Shown: positions 47,610 to 56,506, counted from the stretch's first letter. The stretch: 64,000 nucleotides of DNA from Chitinophagaceae bacterium (GCA_016719165.1 JADKAJ010000003.1:310001-374000), one strand, 5' to 3'. Numbers and translations are program-made. Notes: generated from the letters alone by a model not told the origin.

Positions 47610-48572
47610 TTAATATTTACGGTCAGTTACAAACAGGACCATATCTTCAAGTCCTTGCCTGACAGGGCTTTCAGGGAATTGGTGCAGGATGTCAAGGGCA
47701 TCTTTCTTGTAGGTATTCATTTTCTCAGTTGCATAGGCAATTCCACCAATTGCCGTCACTTTATCTATTACCCATTTTACTTTTTCTTTATCCTGGTTAT
47801 TATTTTTTACGATATAAATAATCTTTCGCCGGGTCTCTTTATCCGTATTATTCAGGGTATAGATTAATGGGAGAGTCAATTTCTTTTCCTTTATATCATT
47901 TCCGGTGGGCTTGCCTACATTTTCACTGGCATAATCAAATAAATCGTCTTTAATCTGAAATGCCATGCCGGTTGTTTCACCAAACAATCTCATTTTTTCT
48001 GTTATTGCTTCGTCCTGGCTGGAAGCCCATGCTCCTGCCGCACAGGCAGATGCCAGGAGGGAAGCAGTTTTATTCCGGATTATCTCGTAGTAAACCTCTT
48101 CTTTCAGGTTCAGGCTTCGGGCTTTTTCCAGTTGCAGCAATTCTCCTTCACTCATTTTGCGGACCGCATCAGAAAGGATATGGAGGATTTGGTAATCATT
48201 ATTATCGAGAGAAAGCAGGAGTCCTTTAGCCAGTAAATAGTCGCCAATAAGTACATTGGCTTTTGCTTTCCAAAGGGCATAAGGAGAAAAAAAACCCCTT
48301 CTTTCCATTGAATCATCAACTACGTCGTCATGTACAAGTGTCGCAGTATGAAGCAGTTCTACCAGGGATGCGGCCCTGTATGCCGGTTCGTTGATATCAC
48401 CACAAAGTTTGGCAGAAAGTAACACAAACATGGGTCGGAGTTGTTTACCCTTACGTTTCACCACATACCTCATAATGCGGTCTAAAAGGGGTGCCTGGCT
48501 GCGAACAGCTTCTTTGAATCGTGTTTCAAAGATTTTTAATTCGGGTTTTATCAGGTCGGTGGGTAGTTGCAT
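47610..48572 (-). CDS. Polyprenyl (octaprenyl-like) diphosphate synthase
   Basis: A trans-isoprenyl diphosphate synthase making the side chain of a quinone. The first aspartate-rich motif is in LVHDDVVDDS and the second in IKDDLFDY, with GKPTGNDIKEKKLTLP between the last helices. The ATG at 48572 gives 320 residues; the TTG two codons earlier is less likely. Members with this layout make chains of eight or so units (IspB type), but product length cannot be read reliably here. recJ follows on the same strand. Confidence 0.9.
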   Translation of the reverse strand: MQLPTDLIKPELKIFETRFKEAVRSQAPLLDRIMRYVVKRKGKQLRPMFVLLSAKLCGDINEPAYRAASLVELLHTATLVHDDVVDDSMERRGFFSPYALWKAKANVLIGDYLLAKGLLLSLDNNDYQILHILSDAVRKMSEGELLQLEKARSLNLKEEVYYEIIRNKTASLLASACAAGAWASSQDEAITEKMRLFGETTGMAFQIKDDLFDYASENVGKPTGNDIKEKKLTLPLIYTLNNTDKETRRKIIYIVKNNNQDKEKVKWVIDKVTAIGGIAYATEKMNTYKKDALDILHQFPESPVRQGLEDMVLFVTDRKY

Positions 48573-48695
48573 TGCCAAAATCAGGGCAATTTACGGGCAA
48601 AAAAATAATTGTCAGCAGATGCAACAAAATACACTCAAAAATTGACTAAGTAATTGAAAAATAATGGGCAAAAGGGCAAATAATTGTCATAAAAA

Positions 48696-48726
48696 TTTGG
48701 TAATTAACGCCCTTTATCTATTTTTG
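48696..48726 (+). promoter_or_regulatory. Promoter of the OmpA-family gene
   Basis: TTTG at 48696-48699, a 19-base spacer, then TATTTTTG at 48719-48726: a full match to the Bacteroidota consensus. It gives a leader of about 35-40 bases before the ATG at 48769. Confidence 0.8.
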
Positions 48727-48768
48727 CGAAATATTTAGGACATTGTTCACAAATCTTAATCCTTAGTT

Positions 48769-50496
48769 ATGGCAAGCAAAAAGTATTTATTTCTGGCAGG
48801 CGCATTTTGTCTGTTAGCGTCTTATGGTTTCTCGCAAAGGGTCGGGGCCAGTTATGACGTAAAAGATTCTTCCCTGGTTCCGAGTAAAAGGATGCCTCAG
48901 CACACTGAGTTCCTTAATGGTACATATAATTTCCCTTCAAAGCCCCGCAATCAGTGGGAACTTGGTATTAAAGGTGGTTTGTTCCAGGTAAGTGGTGATG
49001 TTCCGGCACAATTTGTATCTCCGGGTTTTGGAGCACACATCAGAAAAGCATTTGGTTATATCTTTTCTTTACGTCTTGAATATATGTATGGAATAGGTAA
49101 AGGGTATAGTTTCAGAGAAGCTGAAAACTATGCTAAAAATCCTGCTTGGGGTGCCAATATTTCAGATCCTAACCAGCGTTATTCCGCTCCACAGGCTGTT
49201 ACAGGTGCTGGCGGGGTACGTCAAATTGTATCTTCTCAGACTGGTTCAATCAATACTCCATTTGAACACATATTCTACAATTACAAAACAAAAGTTCAGG
49301 ATTTAAGCATTGAAGGAGTTGTAACGTTAAATAATATTCGTTTCCACAAATCTAAAACAGGATTTAATTTTTACGGATTTGCCGGTATCGGCGGTAGTAT
49401 CTATGATACTAAAGTCAATGCCTTAGACGGATCATCTAAATATAATTTTAATGCTATCAACCAGGCAGCCTATAAAAATCGTAAAGATTTTATCAAGAAT
49501 ATGAAGAATGATGTTCTTGATGATAGTTTTGAAACTCCGGCAGAAAACCAGGGTGATCGTCGTCCAAAATTGTTTGGCGATACTTTTAAGCCTTCCGGTA
49601 CAGTAGGTGCAGGTGTTGCATTTAAATTGAGCAACAGGTTGAATCTTGCTATTGAAGACCGTTGGACTTTTATCAAAGATGATTTGCTGGATGGACAGCG
49701 TTGGCAGGAAGCAGCCTGGGGTGATGCTACTTTAACCCGTGATTTCGATTCTTATAATTACCTGAGCGTTGGTTTGAATATCAACCTGGGTGCAAAATCA
49801 GTTGAGCCACTATGGTGGTTAAATCCGCTTGATTATGCTTACAGTGAAATCAGGAATCCCCGTTTGATGCGTTTACCAAAGCCAGTATTACCTGATACTG
49901 ATGGTGATGGTATTACAGATCAGTTTGACCGTGAGCAGACACCTGCAGGTTGTCCTGTGGATTCTCATGGTGTAAGTCTTGATACTGATGGTGATGGTGT
50001 TCCTGATTGTAAGGATAAAGAACTGATCACTCCTACATATTGCCAGCCTGTTGATGCAGACGGCGTAGGTAAATGCCCTGTTCCTTGCCCTGATGAAAAA
50101 TGTTTTGAAGGTTTCATTAAGCAAGCTAATGATTGTGCTACTTTACTCGGTGCATTACCAAGTGTATCTTTTAAAGCAGGTTCTAATAAACTCAGCGATG
50201 ATACCAAAGCTGTTTTAGCAACAGTAGCTTCTAAATTGCGTAATAATCCAGGTTGTAAAGTAGTAGTAGTAGGTTATTGCTCTTCTAGTAAAAAAGAGCA
50301 GCAGTTAAGCTGGGATCATGTAAATGCAGTTATCAATCACATGGTTGATAAAGAAGGCATTAGCCAGGACAGATTTATCTTCAACTACGGCCAGGAAGGC
50401 GGCGATTGCAATACTGTTGATCTTCGTGCTGCTGGTGAAGGTGAAGAAGGACCAAACAGGGTAGAACCTCCACATCCTAATCTTCGCAAGAACTAA
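48769..50496 (+). CDS. OmpA-family outer membrane protein with thrombospondin-3 repeats
   Basis: A 575-residue outer-membrane protein. The signal peptide ends near GFSQR. Residues about 60-340 look like an eight- or ten-stranded barrel (alternating patterns such as RLEYMYGIGKGYSF). Two calcium-binding thrombospondin type 3 units (DTDGDGITDQFD, DTDGDGVPDCKD) lie near 377-415. An OmpA-like peptidoglycan-binding domain follows from about 455 (VSFKAGSNKLSDDTKAVL). That domain is somewhat divergent, and the tail is Pro/Glu-rich. A strong promoter and strong terminator suggest an abundant, monocistronic protein. Confidence 0.88.
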   Translation: MASKKYLFLAGAFCLLASYGFSQRVGASYDVKDSSLVPSKRMPQHTEFLNGTYNFPSKPRNQWELGIKGGLFQVSGDVPAQFVSPGFGAHIRKAFGYIFSLRLEYMYGIGKGYSFREAENYAKNPAWGANISDPNQRYSAPQAVTGAGGVRQIVSSQTGSINTPFEHIFYNYKTKVQDLSIEGVVTLNNIRFHKSKTGFNFYGFAGIGGSIYDTKVNALDGSSKYNFNAINQAAYKNRKDFIKNMKNDVLDDSFETPAENQGDRRPKLFGDTFKPSGTVGAGVAFKLSNRLNLAIEDRWTFIKDDLLDGQRWQEAAWGDATLTRDFDSYNYLSVGLNINLGAKSVEPLWWLNPLDYAYSEIRNPRLMRLPKPVLPDTDGDGITDQFDREQTPAGCPVDSHGVSLDTDGDGVPDCKDKELITPTYCQPVDADGVGKCPVPCPDEKCFEGFIKQANDCATLLGALPSVSFKAGSNKLSDDTKAVLATVASKLRNNPGCKVVVVGYCSSSKKEQQLSWDHVNAVINHMVDKEGISQDRFIFNYGQEGGDCNTVDLRAAGEGEEGPNRVEPPHPNLRKN

Positions 50497-50521
50497 TATT
50501 TCATACTTTTTGCTAAATAGG

Positions 50522-50555
50522 CCCTCCCCCGATTAATCAGGGGAGGGTTTTTTTT
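50522..50555 (+). terminator. Rho-independent terminator after the OmpA-family gene
   Basis: An 8-base stem (ccctcccc / ggggaggg) with a 10-base loop, followed by eight T residues. Confidence 0.92.
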
Positions 50556-50644
50556 AATGGGGGTATAGCTACCAGCTTTATAATAACCTTAACTTCAAGG
50601 GTTTGGCTGCTTATTTTTTTTACGTAAGTTTTGCCGGTATCAGT

Positions 50645-50652
50645 TAACTTTG
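50645..50652 (+). promoter_or_regulatory. Candidate promoter of bamD-rpoZ (TAACTTTG)
   Basis: Exact TAnnTTTG match, ending nine bases before the bamD ATG at 50662. A clear -33 element is missing. Confidence 0.5.
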
Positions 50653-50661
50653 CACTCCTTT

Positions 50662-51525
50662 ATGAATTACTCTTTTTCCCGTGTCATAAAACCCATTCAC
50701 AGTTTCCTTAGCATTTTATCAGGGATCATTTTCTCAGTTATAATCTTAAGTAGCTGTGGGAAGGGAATGAATAAATTACTGAAGAACCCTGACCCGGCTT
50801 ATAAATTGCGGATGGCAGAGCAGTTCTTTGTTAAAAAGCAATACACAAAGGCGCAGCAGGTGTATGAAGATATAATGCCCTATTATAAGGCAAGTAAAGA
50901 GTTTGAGGATATATATTACAAGTACGCATATTGCGCCTATAACCTGGGTGACTACATGAATGCTGAAAACTTATTCAAAAGCTATCTTGAAATTTTTCCA
51001 AACAGTACCAAAGCAGAAGAAGTTGATTACATGCGGGCTTATTCTTTTTACAAACAATCCCCTAAGCCAGAACTTGATCAAACCAATACAATGAGGGCTA
51101 TGGGTATGATGCAGACCTTTATCAATACTCATCCCGGATCGCCCCGCAATAAAGAAGCTACTGATATCATAGATGTTTGCAGGGCAAAGCTTGAATCGAA
51201 AGATTATAAAAGTGCACAGCTATATTACGACCTTGGGCAGTTCAGGGCAGCAGGTGTGGCATTCAGTGCTTTATTGAATTCGTACCCTGAGTCAATGCGT
51301 GGAGATGAGTATAAGCTGATGATCATTAAGTCCTATTATCGTTTTGCAGAACTAAGTATAGAAGAAAAGAAAGTGGAGCGGTTTGAACAGGTGATAAGTG
51401 AATGCTATGAGTTTACTGACAGATTTCCTGACAGTAAATTGAAAAAAGAAGCTGAAATATTTTTAAATTTATCTCAAACTAATATTAAAAACTTAAATAA
51501 TGAGCAAACTAAGACGCCAGCTTAG
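50662..51525 (+). CDS. bamD: Outer membrane assembly lipoprotein BamD
   Basis: A lipoprotein of the BAM complex, which inserts barrel proteins in the outer membrane. A long signal peptide ends in the lipobox LSSC (Cys32), followed by tetratricopeptide-like repeats (AEQFFVKKQYTKAQQVYEDI, then YCAYNLGDYMNAENLFKSYL). The ATG at 50662 is used (287 residues); the TTG at 50650 overlaps the promoter's -7 element. Its last 26 bases overlap the omega-subunit gene, with which it forms an operon ended by a terminator. Confidence 0.9.
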   Translation: MNYSFSRVIKPIHSFLSILSGIIFSVIILSSCGKGMNKLLKNPDPAYKLRMAEQFFVKKQYTKAQQVYEDIMPYYKASKEFEDIYYKYAYCAYNLGDYMNAENLFKSYLEIFPNSTKAEEVDYMRAYSFYKQSPKPELDQTNTMRAMGMMQTFINTHPGSPRNKEATDIIDVCRAKLESKDYKSAQLYYDLGQFRAAGVAFSALLNSYPESMRGDEYKLMIIKSYYRFAELSIEEKKVERFEQVISECYEFTDRFPDSKLKKEAEIFLNLSQTNIKNLNNEQTKTPA

Positions 51526-51841
51526 CGCAGGTATCACCAACAATGTGGAAACCCGTAACCTGGATGAAATAAAAGGGAAGACCGGTAATCTTTATGAATC
51601 CATTTCCATTGTCGGAAAAAGGGCTAACCAGATTAATATTTCGTTGAAGGAAGAATTGCATAACAAGCTGGAAGAATTTGCCAGTCATACAGACAGCCTG
51701 GAAGAAATTCATGAGAATAAGGAGCAAATTGAGATTTCCCGTGCATACGAGAGAATGCCCAACCCTGCCTTGTTGGCTACACAGGAATTCCTGGATGATA
51801 AAGTGTATTTCCGTAAAGGGGAAGATGAGCTGTTCAGCTAA
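51500..51841 (+). CDS. rpoZ: RNA polymerase omega subunit
   Basis: A 113-residue protein matching the Bacteroidota omega subunit (Rpb6-like), which helps assemble RNA polymerase. The core motif GKRANQIN is at residues 39-46, followed by the helical segment HNKLEEFASHTDSLEEIHE and a conserved late part (RMPNPALLATQEFLDDKVYF). The start ATG lies inside the end of bamD (26-base overlap), which suggests coupled translation. A terminator follows. Confidence 0.88.
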   Translation: MSKLRRQLSAGITNNVETRNLDEIKGKTGNLYESISIVGKRANQINISLKEELHNKLEEFASHTDSLEEIHENKEQIEISRAYERMPNPALLATQEFLDDKVYFRKGEDELFS

Positions 51842-51872
51842 ACTGGTAAAACTAAATTTTTAAGAATTTCTA

Positions 51873-51898
51873 AAGCGATGGGTTCCCGTCGCTTTTTA
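51873..51898 (+). terminator. Rho-independent terminator of bamD-rpoZ
   Basis: A 10-base stem (aagcgatggg / cccgtcgctt, with one G-T wobble) and a 2-base loop, followed by TTTTA. It separates bamD-rpoZ from coaBC. Confidence 0.8.
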
Positions 51899-51948
51899 TA
51901 TTTAACAGCTATTTGCTTAATCAGCTATGAGCTTTTACAAGTAAATGG

Positions 51949-51956
51949 TACTTTTG
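51949..51956 (+). promoter_or_regulatory. Candidate promoter of the coaBC operon (TACTTTTG)
   Basis: Exact TAnnTTTG match ending seven bases before the coaBC ATG; it follows directly on a terminator, where a promoter is required. No -33 element is evident. Confidence 0.55.
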
Positions 51957-51963
51957 ATAACCA

Positions 51964-53160
51964 ATGTTGGCAGGTAAAAAAATATTAGTGGGAATTACCG
52001 GCAGTATAGCTGCTTATAAATCTGTTTACCTCGTCAGGTTACTTATCAAGGCAGGTGCAGAAGTAAAAGTAATCATGACACCATCTGCCAAAGACTTTGT
52101 TTCTCCGCTTACTTTATCCACCCTGAGCCGTAACCCGGTTATTATAGATCTTTTCGATGAACAAAGCTGGGCCAATCATGTGATGCTCGGTCGCTGGGCA
52201 GATATAATGGTGATAGCTCCCCTAAGCTGCAATACATTGGCAAAGATGGCTAATGGACTATGTGATAACCTTCTGCTGGCTACTTACCTGTCAGCTACAT
52301 GTCCGGTTGTTGTAGCCCCTGCCATGGATGAAGATATGTGGCATCATCCCTCCACGAAAGCTAACCTGGTTATACTGGAAAGTTTCGGCAATCATATCAT
52401 CCCGGTAGAAAAAGGAGACCTGGCAAGTGGGTTAAATGGTGAAGGCAGGATGGCAGAACCTGAAGGGATCATTGAGTATATCACTACTAATTTTTTTTTG
52501 ACCCGGCCCCTTGATGGGAAAAAAGCATTAGTGACTGCAGGGCCCACATACGAACCTATTGACCCGGTTCGTTTTATCGGCAATCATTCATCTGGTAAAA
52601 TGGGGATTGCTATTGCAAAGGAATTATATCATCGTGGTGCAGCGGTAACACTGGTAATGGGGCCTTCTCAATACGAGTTTTCAGCAGAAGGGATAGCTGT
52701 AGTGAGAGTGAAAACAGCAGACCAGATGTATAAATCCTGTCATGACAATTACCCGGAATCTGACCTTACTGTAATGGCAGCTGCAGTGGCTGATTATACC
52801 CCGGTGGAAACAGCTGATCAGAAGATCAAAAAAAAATCCGACTCTCTTACGATAACCTTATCCAAAACAAAGGATATTTTGAAAAGCCTGGGTGAAAAGA
52901 AAAATAGTAAACAGGTACTCGTGGGCTTTGCACTGGAAACAAATGATGAGAAGAAAAATGCACTGGAAAAGCTTGCTAAGAAAAATGCAGATATGATCAT
53001 TTTAAATTCCATGATGGATGCCGGTGCCGGTTTTGGTTATGACACTAATAAGATCACTATTTTCGATAAGAGCGGGCAGGAATTCAGCTTTGATACCAAA
53101 TCGAAAACCGATGTGGCAAAAGATATTGTTGACACTATAATCCGTCTGTATTATGCATAA
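51964..53160 (+). CDS. coaBC: Phosphopantothenoylcysteine decarboxylase/synthetase CoaBC
   Basis: A bifunctional coenzyme A biosynthesis enzyme. The N-terminal flavoprotein decarboxylase (about 1-180) has TGSIAAYKS, the catalytic histidine in NHVMLGRWAD and the substrate clamp PAMDEDMW. The C-terminal synthetase (about 185-398) has TAGPTYEPIDPVRFIGN, HSSGKMG and the lysine-rich DQKIKKKSD segment. The length of 398 is standard. It is the first gene of an operon with a DUF4835 protein (8-base overlap) and a DUF4296 lipoprotein (4-base overlap). Confidence 0.96.
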   Translation: MLAGKKILVGITGSIAAYKSVYLVRLLIKAGAEVKVIMTPSAKDFVSPLTLSTLSRNPVIIDLFDEQSWANHVMLGRWADIMVIAPLSCNTLAKMANGLCDNLLLATYLSATCPVVVAPAMDEDMWHHPSTKANLVILESFGNHIIPVEKGDLASGLNGEGRMAEPEGIIEYITTNFFLTRPLDGKKALVTAGPTYEPIDPVRFIGNHSSGKMGIAIAKELYHRGAAVTLVMGPSQYEFSAEGIAVVRVKTADQMYKSCHDNYPESDLTVMAAAVADYTPVETADQKIKKKSDSLTITLSKTKDILKSLGEKKNSKQVLVGFALETNDEKKNALEKLAKKNADMIILNSMMDAGAGFGYDTNKITIFDKSGQEFSFDTKSKTDVAKDIVDTIIRLYYA

Positions 53161-54073
53161 AAGAAGTCTGATACTTTTTATATTCATTTTTTTTATGGGG
53201 TTCGTGCAGGGCCAGGAGATACAGGCCCGTTTGTCAGTCATCACCAGTAAAGTGAGTACCCAGGTTGACAAAAAAATATTTCAAACTTTACAGACAGGGC
53301 TCACTAACTTTCTGAATACCCGTAAATGGACAACTGATGTCTTCCAGCCTTCAGAAAAGATTCAGTGTAGTTTTCTTATCACTATTGAGCAGGATATGGG
53401 TAATAATATCTTTAAAGGAAAAATGACAGTTCAGGCAGCCCGGCCGGCTTATAGTACTACCTACGACTCCCCGCTTATGAATTTCCAGGATGATAATCTC
53501 GTTTTTAAGTACCAGGAGTTTCAGCCCATTGAATTTAATGAGAACAGGGTGCAGGGTAATGATCCGATGGTGGGTAACCTTACCGCTACACTTGCTTTTT
53601 ATGTCAATATGATCCTCGGTTTTGATTATGATTCGTATTCACTTCGTGGAGGTGATATGTATTTTCAAAAAGCATGGAATATTGTAAATAATGCTCCGGA
53701 CGGCAGGGATATTACTGGCTGGAAATCTTTTGAGAGTCTGCGGAACAGGTATTGGCTGGCGGAAAATATGAATAATAACCGCTTTGCGCTTATTCATGAT
53801 GCTATTTATTCTTACTACCGGTCAGGGATCGATGTTTTTTTTGAGAATGAAGATGCCGGCCGTAGCGGTATCATCAATTGTTTAAACTTTCTCAACTCTA
53901 TTAATAGTGAGAACCCCAATTCTATGATCATGCAATTCTTTTTCCAGGGAAAGGCAAATGAGTTGGTTAAAATATTCAGCAAGGCCAATGCGGAACAGAA
54001 AAGCAGGGCCAAAGAATTACTTACCCGTCTTGATATCACTAATACATCGCTGTACAATAAAGAGTTGAAATGA
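53153..54073 (+). CDS. DUF4835 / PorD-like secreted protein
   Basis: A 306-residue exported protein (signal peptide ending FVQGQ). The conserved pattern (KIFQTLQTGLTNFLNTRKWT, YQEFQPIEFNEN, LTATLAFYVNMILGFDYDSY) is that of DUF4835 proteins, which are annotated in some genomes as the type IX secretion protein PorD; I am sure of the family, less so of the role. It overlaps coaBC by eight bases and the next gene by four. A secreted nuclease with a type IX sorting domain in this window shows that the organism has that secretion system. Confidence 0.85.
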   Translation: MHKRSLILFIFIFFMGFVQGQEIQARLSVITSKVSTQVDKKIFQTLQTGLTNFLNTRKWTTDVFQPSEKIQCSFLITIEQDMGNNIFKGKMTVQAARPAYSTTYDSPLMNFQDDNLVFKYQEFQPIEFNENRVQGNDPMVGNLTATLAFYVNMILGFDYDSYSLRGGDMYFQKAWNIVNNAPDGRDITGWKSFESLRNRYWLAENMNNNRFALIHDAIYSYYRSGIDVFFENEDAGRSGIINCLNFLNSINSENPNSMIMQFFFQGKANELVKIFSKANAEQKSRAKELLTRLDITNTSLYNKELK

Positions 54074-54510
54074 GAATTGTAATCCTATTTTTTTTTATCC
54101 TTGTAGCAGGCAGTGCCGGGTGTAAAAAGAAAAGCAGTATACCCGGAAATGTACTGGCACAGCAAAAGATGCAGGCAGTGCTCTGGGATATGATACGAGC
54201 GGACCATTTTATTAATAATTACATGGTGATAAAAGATAGTTCGCTCAATAAAAGGGTAGCGGGTTTTAAAATGTATAACCGTATTTTAGGTATTCATAAA
54301 ATAAGTGAAGAGGATTTCAAAAAGAGTTTTTCATTTTACCGTTCCAATCCTGAATTAATGTGGCCCATAATGGATTCTATCAGCAAAATGTCTGATGAAG
54401 CGCCTACCCAACAGATAAAACCTGTACCGCTGGAGGATTCTTTACAACAAACCGGACCTTCTACTGATACAACTTCACCCCGGAAAATCAAGCCGGTATC
54501 GCTGGACTAA
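54070..54510 (+). CDS. DUF4296 family lipoprotein
   Basis: A 146-residue lipoprotein with lipobox GSAGC (Cys18), followed by a short helical domain (AQQKMQAVLWDMIRADHFIN, RILGIHKISEEDFKKSFSFY) typical of DUF4296, and a Pro/Thr/Ser-rich tail with two KPV repeats. The role is unknown. It overlaps the DUF4835 gene by ATGA and ends the coaBC operon, a gene order that I recall from other Bacteroidota. Confidence 0.82.
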   Translation: MRIVILFFFILVAGSAGCKKKSSIPGNVLAQQKMQAVLWDMIRADHFINNYMVIKDSSLNKRVAGFKMYNRILGIHKISEEDFKKSFSFYRSNPELMWPIMDSISKMSDEAPTQQIKPVPLEDSLQQTGPSTDTTSPRKIKPVSLD

Positions 54511-54575
54511 CCGGTAATCTTCAAACCGGCGGATTATTTCAAGTTGCTTAATTTTACTTTCTAATATTTCATTTC

Positions 54576-55274
54576 ATGAATAAAGTAGTAGCAGGAGCTG
54601 ATGAAGCAATAAAAGATATTACCGATGGAGTAACAATCATGTTGGGTGGTTTCGGTCTTTGCGGGATACCGGAAAACTGTATTGCTGCTTTGGTGAAAAA
54701 AGGGGTGGGTAATCTTACCTGCATTTCCAATAATGCCGGTGTAGATGACTTTGGTATTGGATTAATGCTGAAGCAAAAGCAGGTGAAAAAGATGATTTCA
54801 TCTTACGTAGGTGAAAATGCCGAGTTTGAACGACAGTTATTGAGTGGTGAATTGCAGGTGGAACTTATTCCGCAGGGAACTTTGGCTACCCGTTGTTTGG
54901 CAACAGGGTATGGCATGCCCGCCATCTTTACACCGGCAGGAGTGGGCACAGAAGTGGCGGAGGGAAAGGAGGTACGGCAATTTAATGGCAAGGACTATTT
55001 GCTGGAATTGGCTTTTGAAGCAGATTTTGCCCTTGTGAAAGCCTGGAAAGGGGATACGCAGGGCAATCTTATTTATAAAGAGACTGCCCGGAATTTCAAT
55101 CCGCTGATGGCAATGGCTGGTAAGGTAACAATTGCTGAAGTAGAGATATTGGTTCCGGAAGGCGAACTTGATCCCGATGCAGTACATACGCCGGGTATTT
55201 ATGTACACCGCATTTTCCAGGGAACTGATTATGAAAAACGGATTGAGCAGCGGACAGTCAGGAAACGAAATTGA
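54576..55274 (+). CDS. 3-oxoacid CoA-transferase subunit A
   Basis: The alpha subunit of a two-part CoA-transferase that moves CoA between succinyl-CoA and acetoacetate or a similar 3-oxoacid. The N-terminal motif GGFGLCGIPEN is at about residues 25-35, and the segment GVGTEVAEGKEVRQFNG is typical of the succinyl-CoA:3-ketoacid type. At 232 residues it has the standard length. The beta subunit gene follows after 68 bases. Butyrate- or acetate-acetoacetate transferases are similar, so substrate assignment is by best fit. Confidence 0.92.
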   Translation: MNKVVAGADEAIKDITDGVTIMLGGFGLCGIPENCIAALVKKGVGNLTCISNNAGVDDFGIGLMLKQKQVKKMISSYVGENAEFERQLLSGELQVELIPQGTLATRCLATGYGMPAIFTPAGVGTEVAEGKEVRQFNGKDYLLELAFEADFALVKAWKGDTQGNLIYKETARNFNPLMAMAGKVTIAEVEILVPEGELDPDAVHTPGIYVHRIFQGTDYEKRIEQRTVRKRN

Positions 55275-55342
55275 GTGACCGGGAGTCTTCAACTTAAAAC
55301 ACTTTTAAACCAGCCTGCTGGTTGGCAGGTCTTCAAAGCATC

Positions 55343-56023
55343 ATGGCATTAACTAAAGAACAGATAGCAAAACGGATTTCCAGGGAATTAAAAGAAGGAT
55401 ACTATGTCAACCTTGGAATAGGGATACCAACTTTAGTGGCTAATTATATTCCGGAGGATATGAATGTGGTATTGCAAAGCGAGAATGGGTTGTTAGGAAT
55501 GGGTCCTTTCCCTCTTGAAGGAGACGAAGATCCGGATTTAATAAATGCAGGTAAACAAACAATCACTACGGTGCCCGGGTCAGTTTTTTTTGATTCTGCC
55601 ATGAGTTTTGGAATGATCAGGGCCGGTAAAGTTGACCTTACCGTATTAGGTGCAATGGAAGTAAGCGATAAGGGAGATATCGCTAACTGGAAGATTCCTG
55701 GTAAAATGGTAAAAGGCATGGGTGGGGCGATGGACCTGGTGGCCAGTGCAAAAAATATTATTGTGGCGATGATGCATACCAATCCCAAAGGAGAATCTAA
55801 ATTATTACCCGCTTGTACATTGCCATTGACAGGTGCAGGATGTGTTAAGAAGATAGTTTCAGACCTTGCCGTACTTGATGTAACGCCGGATGGGTTTAAA
55901 CTGCTGGAAAGGGCGCCTGGTGTAAGTGTAGAAGAGATAAAAGCAAAGACTGCAGGCAGACTGATCGTTGAAGGAGATATTCCGGAGATTGAGGTGAAGA
56001 AGGAGGTAGGAAGTAGGAGGTAA
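55343..56023 (+). CDS. 3-oxoacid CoA-transferase subunit B
   Basis: The beta subunit of the transferase, with the catalytic glutamate Glu47 in LQSENGLLGMG. The ATG at 55343 (MALTKEQIAK) gives 226 residues, as in relatives; a TTG at 55322 would add seven. The last residues (KKEVGSRR and the stop) are encoded by the start of a purine-rich repeat (56000-56052), so the natural C terminus may have been altered by the repeat. It forms the pair with subunit A upstream. Confidence 0.92.
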   Translation: MALTKEQIAKRISRELKEGYYVNLGIGIPTLVANYIPEDMNVVLQSENGLLGMGPFPLEGDEDPDLINAGKQTITTVPGSVFFDSAMSFGMIRAGKVDLTVLGAMEVSDKGDIANWKIPGKMVKGMGGAMDLVASAKNIIVAMMHTNPKGESKLLPACTLPLTGAGCVKKIVSDLAVLDVTPDGFKLLERAPGVSVEEIKAKTAGRLIVEGDIPEIEVKKEVGSRR

Positions 56024-56052
56024 GAAGTAGGAAGAATGAGGTAAGTAGGAGT
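56000..56052. repeat. Purine-rich degenerate repeat at the left flank of the four-helix gene
   Basis: About five degenerate units of the type ggaagtagga / ggtaagaagt run from inside the CoA-transferase B gene to 40 bases before the four-helix-bundle gene. A complementary pyrimidine tract (cttccttcctcttacttc, 56478-56495) lies at that gene's right side, so the gene is bracketed by roughly inverted repeats. Confidence 0.6.
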
Positions 56053-56091
56053 TTTTGTACCTTATTGCCAAAAAAGATTAAATACCTTACT

Positions 56092-56453
56092 ATGATAAAG
56101 GCGGTGGCTGATCTTGATGTATTCAATATTTCATATGCCCTGGCCATGGATATTTATCACCTGGCAAAAATTTCCCGAAAGAAGAAAAGTATTCGCTGAC
56201 CGATCAGATTATCCGGTCGTCAAGGTCAATTTCAGCAAATATTGCTGAGGGTTGGGGTAAAAGGGTCTATGAAAACGAATTCAGGAAATATCTTATCTAC
56301 TCCATGGGATCACTGGAAGAAACAAAGGTATGGCTGCTTTTTTCAAGAGATTGTGGTTATGTTTCTGCAGATGTTTATACCCGGATTAGCATGAAATGTG
56401 ACGAGACAGGTGCTAAAATTTTTAAGTTGTATGGAAACTGGAAGGCATTTTAG
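56092..56453 (+). pseudogene. Four-helix bundle protein (23S rRNA intervening-sequence protein family), frameshifted
   Basis: Translating from the ATG at 56092 gives MIKAVADLDVFNISYALAMD and IYHLAK. The next frame then continues NFPKEEKYSLTDQIIRSSRS, ISANIAEGWGKR and on to SLEETKVWLLF and the stop at 56451. Joined, this is a full-length (about 120 residues) four-helix bundle protein with the family hallmarks (FPKEE, LTDQI, RSS, NIAEG). The break is at a run of five A residues (about 56169-56173), where one more A would restore the frame. It may be a decayed gene, a sequencing error, or a slippage site. Its function in the family is not settled. Confidence 0.8.
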
Positions 56454-56506
56454 ATTTCAGTCTATTTGGATTCATACTTCCTTCCTCTTACTTCATATTT
56501 CAGCTC

